Below are positions 21,141-29,792 of a DNA stretch of 29,792 nt, in pieces. The stretch's first letter is position 1. Each line of letters starts with the position of its first letter. Position numbers and translations under genes: made by a program. The notes under the pieces were generated by a model that had not been told where the DNA came from, did no database searches, and saw nothing but the letters and a program-made list of their open reading frames with translations. Source of the DNA: Mnemiopsis leidyi (taxonomy: Eukaryota; Ctenophora; Tentaculata; Lobata; Bolinopsidae); the NCBI GenBank assembly GCA_000226015.1, contig JH154918.1, positions 43,692-73,483 on the forward strand. Reading direction: 5' to 3'.

Positions 21141-22119
21141 TGGCCAAAGAGGTGATGGAGACCTGCTCAAGTTAACCTTGAGTGGCGAAGTCATCCCTAA
21201 CGTCTCTGACGGCAGATGGATCAAAGCAAAGGCCACTGACAAAGAGGTTATTGAGCAGGCAAGGGGGGACCTATCCCAGTTTCTGGAAAGGTTAGATGGG
21301 AGCAGCCTTAGTGGTATACAAAAGTGTTGGAAGTTACCAGTATCTTCTTCTTCCAGAAATGAGGTGGATCCTGGCAATTTATGACATCCAGCATCAATGG
21401 TATTGAAATGGGAACAGAGGTTTAATCAGTTTTTGTGGTCTTGGCAAGGTGCTGGGCATACCCTGAGCAAGATCTGCTTATTCAGTAGAGGCTCGCCAGT
21501 GGCTTTGCCCATCGATAGTTTAGTAGATACTTGAGTACTTGGAAGGTGGAAAAGTGTCGGTTGCAGCAGAGTTACAAGTATTCTCCAGATGACTTCATTC
21601 GTTCTGTTGCACCAAAGGTAAGATCGGGTAGAGTATGGAATACTGAGGATCAGTTTTAGGGGAAACAGAACCTCTATAAATCTTAATGTTCATTATCAGT
21701 TATCTTTATATTAAAAACCTGTAAAGTGTAATCATATATAATTTTAAGGCCTTAGATGCACACACAGAAAAGGGATTTGGTGTGTAAGTCGATGCTAGGG
21801 ATGGTTCAGTCAGGGAAAAGAGCAGGGATTGGTTTTGAAGAATGGAAAAGCCTTTACCTAGGCTAGAAGATGAATCCTGGGGAAAGGGAAAACGGGTGCA
21901 GGAAAATCTAAATGAGGGAAGAGTTGTTGAGTATGGCAGCCTGGAGCTTCAAAGTGGTTGGGCTAGATAAAGGAGGATGTTTTGGCAATTGATTTGTAAT
22001 GGAACTCGCTCTTTAAGATGGGCGATTCGATGGTGGGGTTCATCTTGAGGGCAGTGAATGGTACACTGGTGACACATTCTTTGGTTGTCTAATGGGAAGA
22101 GGCTGAATATGGTATGTGT

Positions 22120-22560
22120 AAGCTCTGGAGGAGTGAAAGAGGCACATTACAGCACATTTTGTCAGGCTGTAAGGCTGCCCTTGAACAGGGTAGGTAAACA
22201 TGGAGACATTATGTGGTTTTAAATCAGATCCAGAGTCAAGTTGCCTATCGTCTGGATAAACGGGTGAACAACCCCAAGGGCGAAGAGGTCAGTTAGTCTG
22301 CAGAGAAGTACTATTGGGTTCGTGAGTGTTGGTCACTTGGAGCGAAGGTTAAGGGACCGCTGAAGTGTCAAAACCGATCGGGTATGGGCATCTTGACTGA
22401 ATTGCTAAAGACTGGGTGCTTTTACCAAATGTCAATGGCAAGCTCAAATTCCCATCTGAGGTGTCGACCACTACGCTGAGGCCCGACCTGATCATCTATA
22501 CGACCTCAACTCAAAGAATTGTACGTTGGGAGTTAACGTGTCAGGAAAATGGATGGGGAT
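22120..22560 (+). pseudogene. Zinc knuckle and restriction-like endonuclease remnant
   Basis: CKLWRSERGTLQHILSGC is a CCHC knuckle in which one Cys has become Trp. It is followed by KAALEQGR, an in-frame TAA where Tyr is expected, then TWRHYVVL. Further on, RPDLIIYTTS...RWELTCQE keeps the PD...E arrangement of the endonuclease centre (Asp codon 22485-22487, Glu codon 22530-22532). Stops lie between these blocks, so it cannot be functional. Confidence 0.8.
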
Positions 22561-22860
22561 AGAGGCGTAGTAGCAGAGAGCCTTATAAAGGCAGCTGCAG
22601 CTATTGGGATGAGAGGCCGAGCCCGGAATTAAAAACTAGTAAGGGATTTCAGGCTGAAGGCATGCCATTGTTCCAAATGGCGTATTGGTTATGCGAGAAA
22701 AAGGAATGGGAGAGAAGGGATATTGAAATGTGAGTGGGTTTGTTGGTCTGACAGCTTAACTAACCCGTGAACCATTGGCATTAGCCGGGCAGGGTGTCAT
22801 GACCAGTCTTTTGGGAGGGTTTTGGAGTTATTAAGGTAGTTTTTATTTTTTTGTTTACTC

Positions 22861-23982
22861 CCCGAGTCATTTTTGCTTTTGACCATGTTACTGACCACAA
22901 ACGACAGTGTATTACCTGTTTGAAAGCGTATCGAATCTGCCCGCTTCGAAAACGAATTCAAAGTTCTACCATGATGAGGAGTAACAGCAGATATAGATCT
23001 CACTCTTGACTGCTTAGTACAATATCTTACTAGTGCAAATATGCTGGAGTCCTCGTGGAACAAGCAGACAGCTGATGTTTGATGATAATGATGATGATGA
23101 TGAAGAGCTAAGATGTCAATATTTACTCGGGATGTCGCAGGAACAGACTGAAATCTTTGTCGCCATAGATTGTAGGGGGGGGGGGGGGGCGTGCCCAACG
23201 CTACCAACGTCTGGTACCACTATCTGGAAATTAAGCACCTCGAAATAGGGGGGCAGGTTTTGCACTGATGATCTGTACCTGATGTCTGCAAAGATTATAC
23301 CCGACAGTCCCATCCGACAGACTGTAACCGACAGAATACTGACAGATGACAGATTCGAGGGACTGAGAAGGAGAAAGTTGAGAATCAACTCTTAATATTT
23401 TAACTAAGGGTGTGAGGGAGAGGGTTTGTGGAAGCGTTGTAAAACATGAGTGGCCGTGCAAAACTTTGGTTTTGTCTCTCAACCTACCTCTGACCACGGT
23501 ATTGATGTGAAGTCCATAAGAGAATTGGATCAACTGTTGGTGTAACCGGAGACCGGGGAATTGTCCGGTATATAATAAAGATTACACCGCACTCAATAGT
23601 GCTGTACTCAGTAGTACTCATTGTTTTAATCTCATTATTCCTAATATATAATAGTCATTTATAGTCAACTAACATTCGTGCTTAAAAAGTACTACCGCTC
23701 GATCTGAAGAACTCCTTCTATTATTTGTTTTATTTGGCATTTATAATCCCGTCGATATAATTGACATATTGATTCCGTTGACCTTGTTTGTGATCGTGAT
23801 TTTCGCGTATATAATGTATATATCCGTTGCCGTGAAATCTTTGACTTAATATGCAGATTCATTAGCATTTAACAAGGTGTTTATAGCTTTTCCATTGTTT
23901 GCATTTTTTCGTCTGCTTTTGTTAAATTTTACGATCAGTTTTTCCAGGGAGTGACTAACGTGAGTCCCAGTGATCGAGTGCC
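22861..23982. other. Spacer with microsatellites; upstream region of the MYND-SET gene
   Basis: Contains a (GAT)n tract at about 23081-23105, a run of 15 G at 23175-23189 and repeats of ccgacag between 23300 and 23350. A 136-aa minus-strand frame here runs through these simple repeats and is not called. The last ~200 bp should hold the promoter and 5' UTR of the gene at 23983. Confidence 0.5.
23175..23189. repeat. Homopolymer run of 15 G
   Basis: Read directly. Such runs are mutable and error-prone in sequencing, so the length is doubtful. Confidence 0.9.
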
Positions 23983-25281
23983 ATGGCAAAATGCACTGTA
24001 TGCGGTGAAGCAACCTCCAATAAGTGTGGTAAATGTGGACAGGTTTGGTACTGTAAAAGAGAGTGCCAAGTAACCGATTGGAATGAACACAAGAAAGTTT
24101 GCAAATATCCGGAGTCTTATGAGGTCAAACAGTCCGAGGGAAAAGGTTTCGGATTGTTTGCCAAGCGCGACCTCAATATTGGAGATCTTATCATTCGTGA
24201 GGATCCCATTATCCGAGTGACGTCGGATAACAGATCCGCCGGCATTGCCTTTGAACGTCTTGCAAAGTTTGAGGATGCTTTCAGGAAACTGAACAGAGCG
24301 ACAAAACTTAAACTTTTAGCCTTGGCTGGAGATCGATTTGGTACAATGATAGAAATAGAAAATGAAGAAGGAGACGAGTTTGATAGGTAATTAACCTTAG
24401 TTTTCTGCTAGAGATAACGCATTTTCGCATAAGTTTACCAATGATTTATCCAAATTTTGCTCAACTTATATAATAAAAGGGGCTACCGTAGAAAAAAAGG
24501 GGCCACCATTATCTTCTTACTTAAGCTTATCAATGTCGACGTATAAAGGAACTAACTTATAACCCAATATCCCAGGTTGAGGGCGTATGAAATTTTCCTG
24601 ACAAACAGTATCGCTGTAAATTCCACTTCCAGGGGCAGTCGTGACTCAGCTCTCTACGAAATTATAAGTAGGATAAATCACAGTTGCCGTCCTAACGCAA
24701 TGTATAGCTTTATGATGTCAAACAGGGAAGCTAAGGCCGAAGTTCGGGCGCTAACTAAAATAGCAAAGGGACAAGAAATCTGCATTACTTATATTCCAGC
24801 CACAGATGACGAACGAGTATTTCGTATTTCCAAGGAACGGAGACAAGCTGCGCTCATGTCTTTGCGGAATTTTGTTTGTCAGTGCGAGTTGTGCTTGCAT
24901 GGTAGTCTTGAAGAGGAGGAGATGCGAAAACGGATTGAAGAGCTAAACGACGAAGTTGCGAAGATTATACCAAACGGAAAGTTCGAGAAAGCAGCAGGAT
25001 TAATTCTTACGAGAATCGACCTGATGGAAAGGTGTCCCGGTCTTGTACAAGAAGTTACAATTGCATATCGAGATTTATACGAGCTTCTTCTGGAGGCCAG
25101 GAGACGCTCTATCCACATAAACTATAAGCGAATTAAACTGTCTTCAAACATTGATGTCTATAGAGAGAAGATCGTTGAATCCGCTAAACCGTTCAAATTG
25201 GATATCATGAAGGTCATCTACAATGAAATAATGCAAAAGTTTTCTACAAAGTATGGCGTCGAACCAAATCTTTGGATTTGA
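23983..25281 (+). CDS. MYND zinc finger and SET domain protein (SMYD-like), 369 aa
   Basis: Two exons: 23983-24386 and 24576-25281, with GT at 24387-24388, AG at 24574-24575 and intron phase 2. The start ATG is followed at once by a complete MYND finger (C4, C7, C15, C18, C24, C28, H36, C40). The SET domain follows: SEGKGFGLFAKRDL (51-64) for the SAM-binding start, RINHSCRPN (167-175), and GQEICITY with the catalytic-type Tyr at 207. Post-SET cysteines are C236, C238 and C241. The C-terminal ~120 residues are helical and charged. By family knowledge this is a protein-lysine methyltransferase or SET-related regulator acting in cytoplasm or nucleus. Oddly, MYND precedes SET, whereas vertebrate SMYD1-3 carry MYND as an insertion inside SET. 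All key residues seem present, so I expect an active enzyme. A variant poly(A) signal (ATTAAA, 25323) follows. Confidence 0.92.
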
Positions 25282-26516
25282 GGGGATGCCTTAGCCCATA
25301 AGCATTGTTCTGGTTTAAGTTGATTAAACCGTGACACATTATCTTTCACTTTTGTATTAGCATGAACCAACAAAATGTTAAGAACTACTACTAAAAGAAA
25401 TCAAGCAGCAAAATAGGATGGTAGCGAAATGTTGGGAACTATAACTATACTAAAAGAACTTATGCAGCAAAATAGAATGGTAGCGAAATCAGAAGATTGT
25501 CTGTAACTCCGGTTCTATCCCCCGGTGCTAAATTTTAAACTGACGGTTTTTTCTTGATAGTTACAATGTAAACGACAATATTAATGTACTTAAGTAGGTT
25601 CTTGTGCTTGTTCTCCACAAATTTGCCCTGCACCAGTGCGCCTAAACAATGCTAATTCTTTTTCTCTTAAGTCCTTGTACTCTTTTTTTTACAGTTTAAT
25701 ACTTTTAAATTTGCATTCATTTGTCTTTTATGACAATATTTTGCAACATTTATGTTTTATTCCAATTTGTGAGAAGATTTTAATTCGAATTTTGAATCTT
25801 TTAAAGTCTTTATAATGACCATAAAAAATCAACATTCCAATTTTAAAGTTCTTTCTGGAATTTAATCAGTAATTTATTGTTGGCGGCATTTGCTGCTAGC
25901 TATTATTTCAACAAAGACTTTAATATCTCACTTAAGATAAAGTACAGCGTGATAGGGCTTTTTCATCCAGGTGTTGGAACGTACTGGGATCTTTTATCTA
26001 GATGTAGTTCCATCCATTTGTGTGGAGAATTTAAATAAGTATGAGAATATGAGATAAAAAAATTATTTCAATGATCTGAAATATCTATAAACAAGAATTG
26101 AAATCCGCTCGTTCAACTGCACGTACCCTCACCTAGCTGTGATATACGTTGACCCTCCCCTAGATCTTCTTTTCTGTTTTCTCTTTTGCAGGAAACAAAT
26201 GTATTGTATTTACTGTACCTGTATCTTTTTTGTTTTTCTCATAGCCCTGCTTGCAAGAAAAGAATATTGATGCACTGTAAAAACTAATCGGTAAAGAATA
26301 CAAAATAATCAACTTAGCTTAGCAACGATTTTCGTGGACTTTTATATATTATGCACCGTTCATAAGCTTCGATATAGATTTAATTTTTCTGTTCTAGCAT
26401 TGTTTGTTCTTTCACAGTAAACTATTTTCTCGGATTAAGTTTATCAAATCTGGACACATTGATTTTTGAATTGCTGTATTGACAGAACAAGATGTAAAAA
26501 GCTTCTGCTGTTATAG
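25282..26516. other. 3' UTR of the MYND-SET gene and spacer
   Basis: Includes two diverged ~51-55-bp direct repeats (25381-25431 and 25435-25489) sharing gcagcaaaatag and atggtagcgaaat. Otherwise AT-rich and non-coding. Confidence 0.5.
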
Positions 26517-26603
26517 GAAAGCAGGATGGTGGTTAAATCAGGGCAGCCCGTGTTACCGCAGTTCAAACCTCCGGTGATTAAACTGAAGATCACTTCTTAT
26601 CAG
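26517..26603 (+). CDS. Candidate first coding exon of a new gene
   Basis: An acceptor-like site (ctgctgttatag, AG 26515-26516) is followed nine bases later by ATG 26526 and an open frame to a consensus donor (CAG|GTAGAA, GT 26604-26605), phase 0. The peptide is MVVKSGQPVLPQFKPP followed by VIKLKITSYQ. A possible continuation is 26942-26993 after an AG at 26940-26941 (IHSKSQPYNSGF...), but I could not build a complete gene. The acceptor just ahead of an ATG could be a cis intron in the 5' UTR or a trans-splice site. I do not recognise the peptide. Confidence 0.35.
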
Positions 26604-28040
26604 GTAGAATGTCTAAGCAATTTCAGTTAATTGAATAATTATTTCATTGTGCTAGTATTTAATTGGTTTCAGATTGCGATATATATAGTATATAGTAATT
26701 TATAGCAATTTTTATATATTTGCTACAATATGCTATAACAACAATAGCTTCGCTCCCTATCAATGAGCAAAGGAGAAATTGACAGATGGTTATTAATAAT
26801 AAGGTAACAGCGCGCTAAGCACCGGCATGTAATTCTTAAAGTTATTGAAATAAGCTGCTGTGAAAATTGAGATGATTTTTCAGATCACTCGCTAACTAAA
26901 ACTTGCGTATGCATTAAAGTATTTAGTGTTTTATGGCAGATCCATTCTAAAAGTCAACCATATAATTCAGGATTTATCTGGCGGCTCTTGTCCCGTAAAC
27001 TAATCACCACATAATCCCATGAGATAGTATTCTTTCTAGCTGAAAATGCATCATACTCTTACCATAATCTCGTAATTGCTCAAGTAACCATGGAAACTAC
27101 TGCTTGGACACGCTCATGAAACTGCTCAATTCAGTTGCCCAGTTTTCATTTGTCACCTTTGATCGGTAGATCTTTGTTTTGGACGCGATTTCGCTTTAAA
27201 GTTTGCTAAAAATAGTTTTTATACTCATAAACGATTAAGCCTTAAAATTTATTCATCTCATCGGAGGATGGATTAACTTCAAACAAAAATTGCTTTTGGT
27301 TTTACCATTTACGCTTGAATTTTTAAAATCGCATTAACAATGACAATGACATAATTTATACAATTTTACCTGGCTATTAATCGGTCGTTGTGCATATCAT
27401 TGTGATAAACTGATAAAGAGTCGTGTAGTTAAAAGTACTCCAAAGAAAATGATCTGTAACCACATGTACAACAGCACACACCCTCTAATCATTTTATTCT
27501 CGCCTGAGGGTCGGACAAAGTCAGGGTCGGACAAAGTCAGACAAGCAACCACTGATAAAGAGTCGGGTATTTGAAAATACGAATGCTCCAAAGAAAATGA
27601 TCTGTAACCACATGCTCTATTACTATAAACGACAGCTCATTTTCCAAATACTTAGCACCAGGGAGCTCCAATAATCTAATAAAACCTCGACTTTAGTCTA
27701 TCTATAATGCGGACAGAGTCATTTATTTCCATTTCTTTAGTCAGTACATAGCTCTGAAAAGCACAGTAGAGTAACGCATTTGATTTACTTTTTACAATTT
27801 TGACGATGAATATGTCGAATTTTTGATGAACTTGGTTTAGTTTTTTGATATCGGCTTATATAACATTGCAAGAGGAGCTTATACTAACGTTACCCACCTC
27901 CTTGTACTTGTATATTGTGATCAGTATGAATTTACTCAAAGTTGTGTGTATCATTCGCTTCACTTAGGCTTAATACGTTTAGCTTGACCCATTTAGCAAG
28001 GCCTAGCTGATCCTGAGGAACCGAAGGCCTCCGACGACTC
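26604..28040. other. Mostly non-coding, with one diverged direct repeat
   Basis: Copies at 27409-27466 and 27551-27614 share ccaaagaaaatgatctgtaa and flanking actgataaagagtcg. Between them agggtcggacaaagtc is duplicated back to back (about 27507-27538). No supported gene seen. Confidence 0.5.
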
Positions 28041-28081
28041 GGTATAACTATATAGTTACTGTTAGACTATATAGTTATACC
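28041..28081. repeat. Perfect 16-bp inverted repeat with 9-nt loop
   Basis: Left arm 28041-28056 (ggtataactatatagt) and right arm 28066-28081 are exact reverse complements around a 9-nt loop (tactgttag). It would form a stable hairpin on either strand. Confidence 0.9.
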
Positions 28082-28268
28082 AGGGTACGTGCTCCGATAC
28101 GTGATCCGATACGTTCCGTCTATATGGCGAGCGTCTTCAATTCGACTTTTCTCTTCTGACACTAGTTTAACATTCAGATTTTCAATATCTCGTAATATTT
28201 TCAAAGCTCCAGCAGCTCTTCTTCTTGTTGGTTGAAGCTGCGCTGCAGCTTCTTTTTCTTCTTCTAGG
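28067..28268 (-). CDS. Possible exon or ORF remnant: charged helical peptide, 66 aa
   Basis: On the minus strand, after an acceptor-like site with a pyrimidine tract (ctccgttaattcag, AG 28270-28269), a frame runs from 28267 to a TAG at 28069-28067. There is no in-frame ATG near its start, so it would be an internal or terminal exon (phase 2) or a fragment. The peptide is rich in Glu, Lys, Arg and Ala (LEEEKEAAAQLQ, RRRAAGALKILRDIENLN) and looks like a helix or coiled coil. It ends in a Tyr/Arg repeat (TYRITYRSTY). The stop lies inside the inverted repeat at 28041-28081. No family recognised. Confidence 0.35.
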
Positions 28269-28317
28269 CTGAATTAACGGAGATGGGCGTCAGCAATCTA
28301 ATTTTGACCATCCAGTT

Positions 28318-28659
28318 GGATAGTTTCAATTGTTGGCGACGCTTGCGCGCTGAGATTGGGAATCGAAGTTACAACTTTATGAATTTTGTGCAGCTTTTTT
28401 AGTATATTAGAAATCAGATTGAAAGGTCATATGAAAGATCGAACGAATTCACGTATGAAGTTAGAAATTGAAAGATACTGATAGTCGCCCGAGAAAATAT
28501 CAAAGTAATCGCCCCAAGTACCAATTTGCAGACCCACTATAAGTACTAAATCTAATGGGCAGCAATAACAGATTACCTTTTCTTATAATTGATTTAATCA
28601 AAGTTCATTTTTGGGGCATTGATTTTATTAACCATAGGTTTTAGAATAGGTAGTCACAG
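28318..28659. repeat. 342-bp direct repeat, copy 1
   Basis: It aligns without gaps to 29451-29792. I count four mismatches by eye (about 99% identity). It is non-coding in all frames as far as I can see. Copy 2 reaches the window edge, so the true repeat may be longer than 342 bp, although copy 1 gives no visible boundary on that side. Confidence 0.95.
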
Positions 28660-29254
28660 GATCATAATGAAACTCAATTTGATTTATAATTATATTGTTA
28701 AAATGCTACTTCCTCGAGACCTACCAAATTTTAAAATGACATTAAATAGTCCAGCCATGACTCTTATTCATTGTGCCCCATCATCAAATCTAGAGTAGGG
28801 GCAATGTTCATCGTGTGATTTGTTGCTAGGGGCAGATAATTCTATTATGTGGATGTCCCGATCATTGCATGTGCTGTTGTATTTGTACTTGTACAGTGTA
28901 GACTAGGTTTGTAATTACACTTGTAGTATTCTATGCTGCCATATTGGATTCGTGGTCCATGTTTCCACTTTGAAAGCGTTTAATGTTTTTGGTAAAAACT
29001 ATAAATACGCTCCTTAAGCTATAATAAAAAATAAGTTTAATAATTCAGAAAACCATCGGTTGCATTTAAGGCACAACCCTGTTTAATTGATAGGTGACAT
29101 GATGCATTTCATACACTATTCTCTGCAGAAATTTAGGATCTTTGTGCGAGACGTAAAATCTTAACCTAATGTTAAGTGCTTTAGATATATCCCATAAAGA
29201 GTGTGACACTGCAATGTTTCATCTATCTGAAGAAGAGGTTGAGGAGGTAAATGG
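28660..29254. other. Non-coding spacer between the 342-bp repeats
   Basis: No open frame or RNA gene seen. It is AT-rich. Confidence 0.4.
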
Positions 29255-29310
29255 AATTCGGTGCAATGTAAAATGCAGTGCATGCACTGCGTTTCACATT
29301 GCACTGAATT
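29255..29310. repeat. 56-bp near-perfect palindrome
   Basis: Two 28-nt arms meet at 29282/29283 with 25 of 28 pairs matching. The centre gcagtgcatgcactgc is perfect and there is no loop. It lies between the two 342-bp direct repeats. Confidence 0.9.
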
Positions 29311-29450
29311 GCAGCTTATAATTGCAGCTTTACTGAGGCTCTATTGCCTTATCTACTTAAAAAGTTATTCAATTGAAAATATTTTCAGTTTTTCTTCTTG
29401 ACAGCTGGATAGTGAAACGGTAACATTTTCGATTCCATCGCAGTAGACCG

Positions 29451-29792
29451 GGATAGTTTCAATTGTTGGCGACGCTTGCGCGCTGAGATTGGGAATCGAA
29501 GTTACAACTTCATGAATTTTGTGTAGCTTTTTTAGTATATTAGAAATCAGATTGAAAGGTCATATGAAAGATCGAACGAATTCACGTATGAAGTTAGAAA
29601 TTGAAAGATACTGATAGTCGCCCGAGAAAATATCAAAGTAATCGCCCCAAGTACCAATTTGCGGACCCACTATAAGTACTAAATCTAATGGGCAGCAATA
29701 ACTGATTACCTTTTCTTATAATTGATTTAATCAAAGTTCATTTTTGGGGCATTGATTTTATTAACCATAGGTTTTAGAATAGGTAGTCACAG
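29451..29792. repeat. 342-bp direct repeat, copy 2 (runs off the window)
   Basis: The second copy of 28318-28659, same orientation, start to start 1133 bp apart. On the minus strand a short ATG frame (MESKMLPFHYPAVKKKN, 29429 to ~29376) starts about 20 bp beyond its end. Copy 1 likewise has an open minus-strand frame just beyond it. Confidence 0.95.

Larger units (their letters stand above)
20400..22860 (+). mobile_element. Decayed non-LTR retrotransposon with restriction-like endonuclease (R2/R4/NeSL/Hero-type)
   Basis: Conserved blocks appear in the order expected for this superfamily, in several frames broken by stops, shifts and deletions: KNAPGKNGISY and RRICGPL-like RT block 1 (20430-20530), RPIALGNVQGKIF (RT finger block), GCVISAIIF, LFMDDSCL (the [FY]xDD box), a thumb/linker stretch with GRWIKAKATDKE and SGIQKCW (21218-21335), a zinc-knuckle remnant ending HILSGC and GR-stop-TWRH (22153-22215), and an endonuclease motif RPDLIIYTTS...WELT (22479-22540). 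Ends are approximate; I found no clear 5' end or target-site duplication. Confidence 0.85.

Noticed and set aside
22797-23388. Minus-strand frames of 136 and 90 aa with His and Pro runs
   Set aside because: The runs come from a GAT microsatellite and the poly-G tract; no domain or splice support.
27397-27591. Minus-strand 64-aa frame with a hydrophobic end
   Set aside because: It has a TTG start, lies across a local duplicated sequence, and has no supporting signals.

Overview
This is an AT-rich nuclear stretch from an animal, most likely an invertebrate. The signs are GT-AG introns of roughly 150-570 bp, a secreted sushi/VWD-type protein, a MYND-SET protein, a tRNA-derived SINE and a decayed non-LTR retrotransposon of the type with a restriction-like endonuclease. 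The sequence alone does not settle the phylum.

Layout. 1-2090: mostly non-coding, with one orphan exon-like stretch (933-1055). 2094-4756 (+): a two-exon gene for an 806-aa secreted protein: signal peptide, one sushi (CCP) domain, an unrecognised ~200-aa domain, a ~210-aa Ser/Gly tandem-repeat tract, then a VWD/C8-like cysteine-rich end. 6139-15277 (-): the most unusual part. Reading splice sites and phases by eye, I rebuilt three head-to-tail genes with no family I recognise. Gene A (7 exons, 300 aa) and gene B (one large 329-codon exon, 3' end unresolved) share a short motif (EAREIMKFIN / ETREVMEFIN). Gene C (11 exons, 814 aa) is Ser/Pro-rich and apparently disordered. It carries a three-tyrosine ITAM-like array, four copies of a basic amphipathic motif and a small CxCxxC exon. 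None shows a signal peptide or membrane segment, so I infer cytoplasmic scaffold or adaptor-type proteins. Gene B and the first exon of gene C both run from an ATG to a phase-0 donor ahead of the same downstream phase-0 exon, so they may be alternative first exons of one locus.

15300-20000: repeat-rich, with several minisatellites, a pair of diverged ~110-bp direct repeats and one small Thr-rich ORF. 20045-22860: a tRNA-derived SINE (-) beside a broken REL-endonuclease LINE (+) that has lost the first catalytic RT block. 23983-25281 (+): an intact two-exon MYND-SET gene (369 aa) with MYND placed ahead of SET. 25282-29792: mostly non-coding. It holds one candidate first exon (26517-26603), a charged helical ORF on the minus strand ending inside a perfect inverted repeat (28041-28081), a pair of 342-bp direct repeats about 99% identical, and a 56-bp near-palindrome.

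A recurring feature is in-frame minisatellite growth inside genes: the Ser/Gly tract, a 42/45-bp repeat in A, a 39-bp repeat in B, a 45-bp repeat in C, and a 60-bp array across the stop codon and 3' UTR of C. All gene models were made by eye; no alignment or transcript evidence was available.
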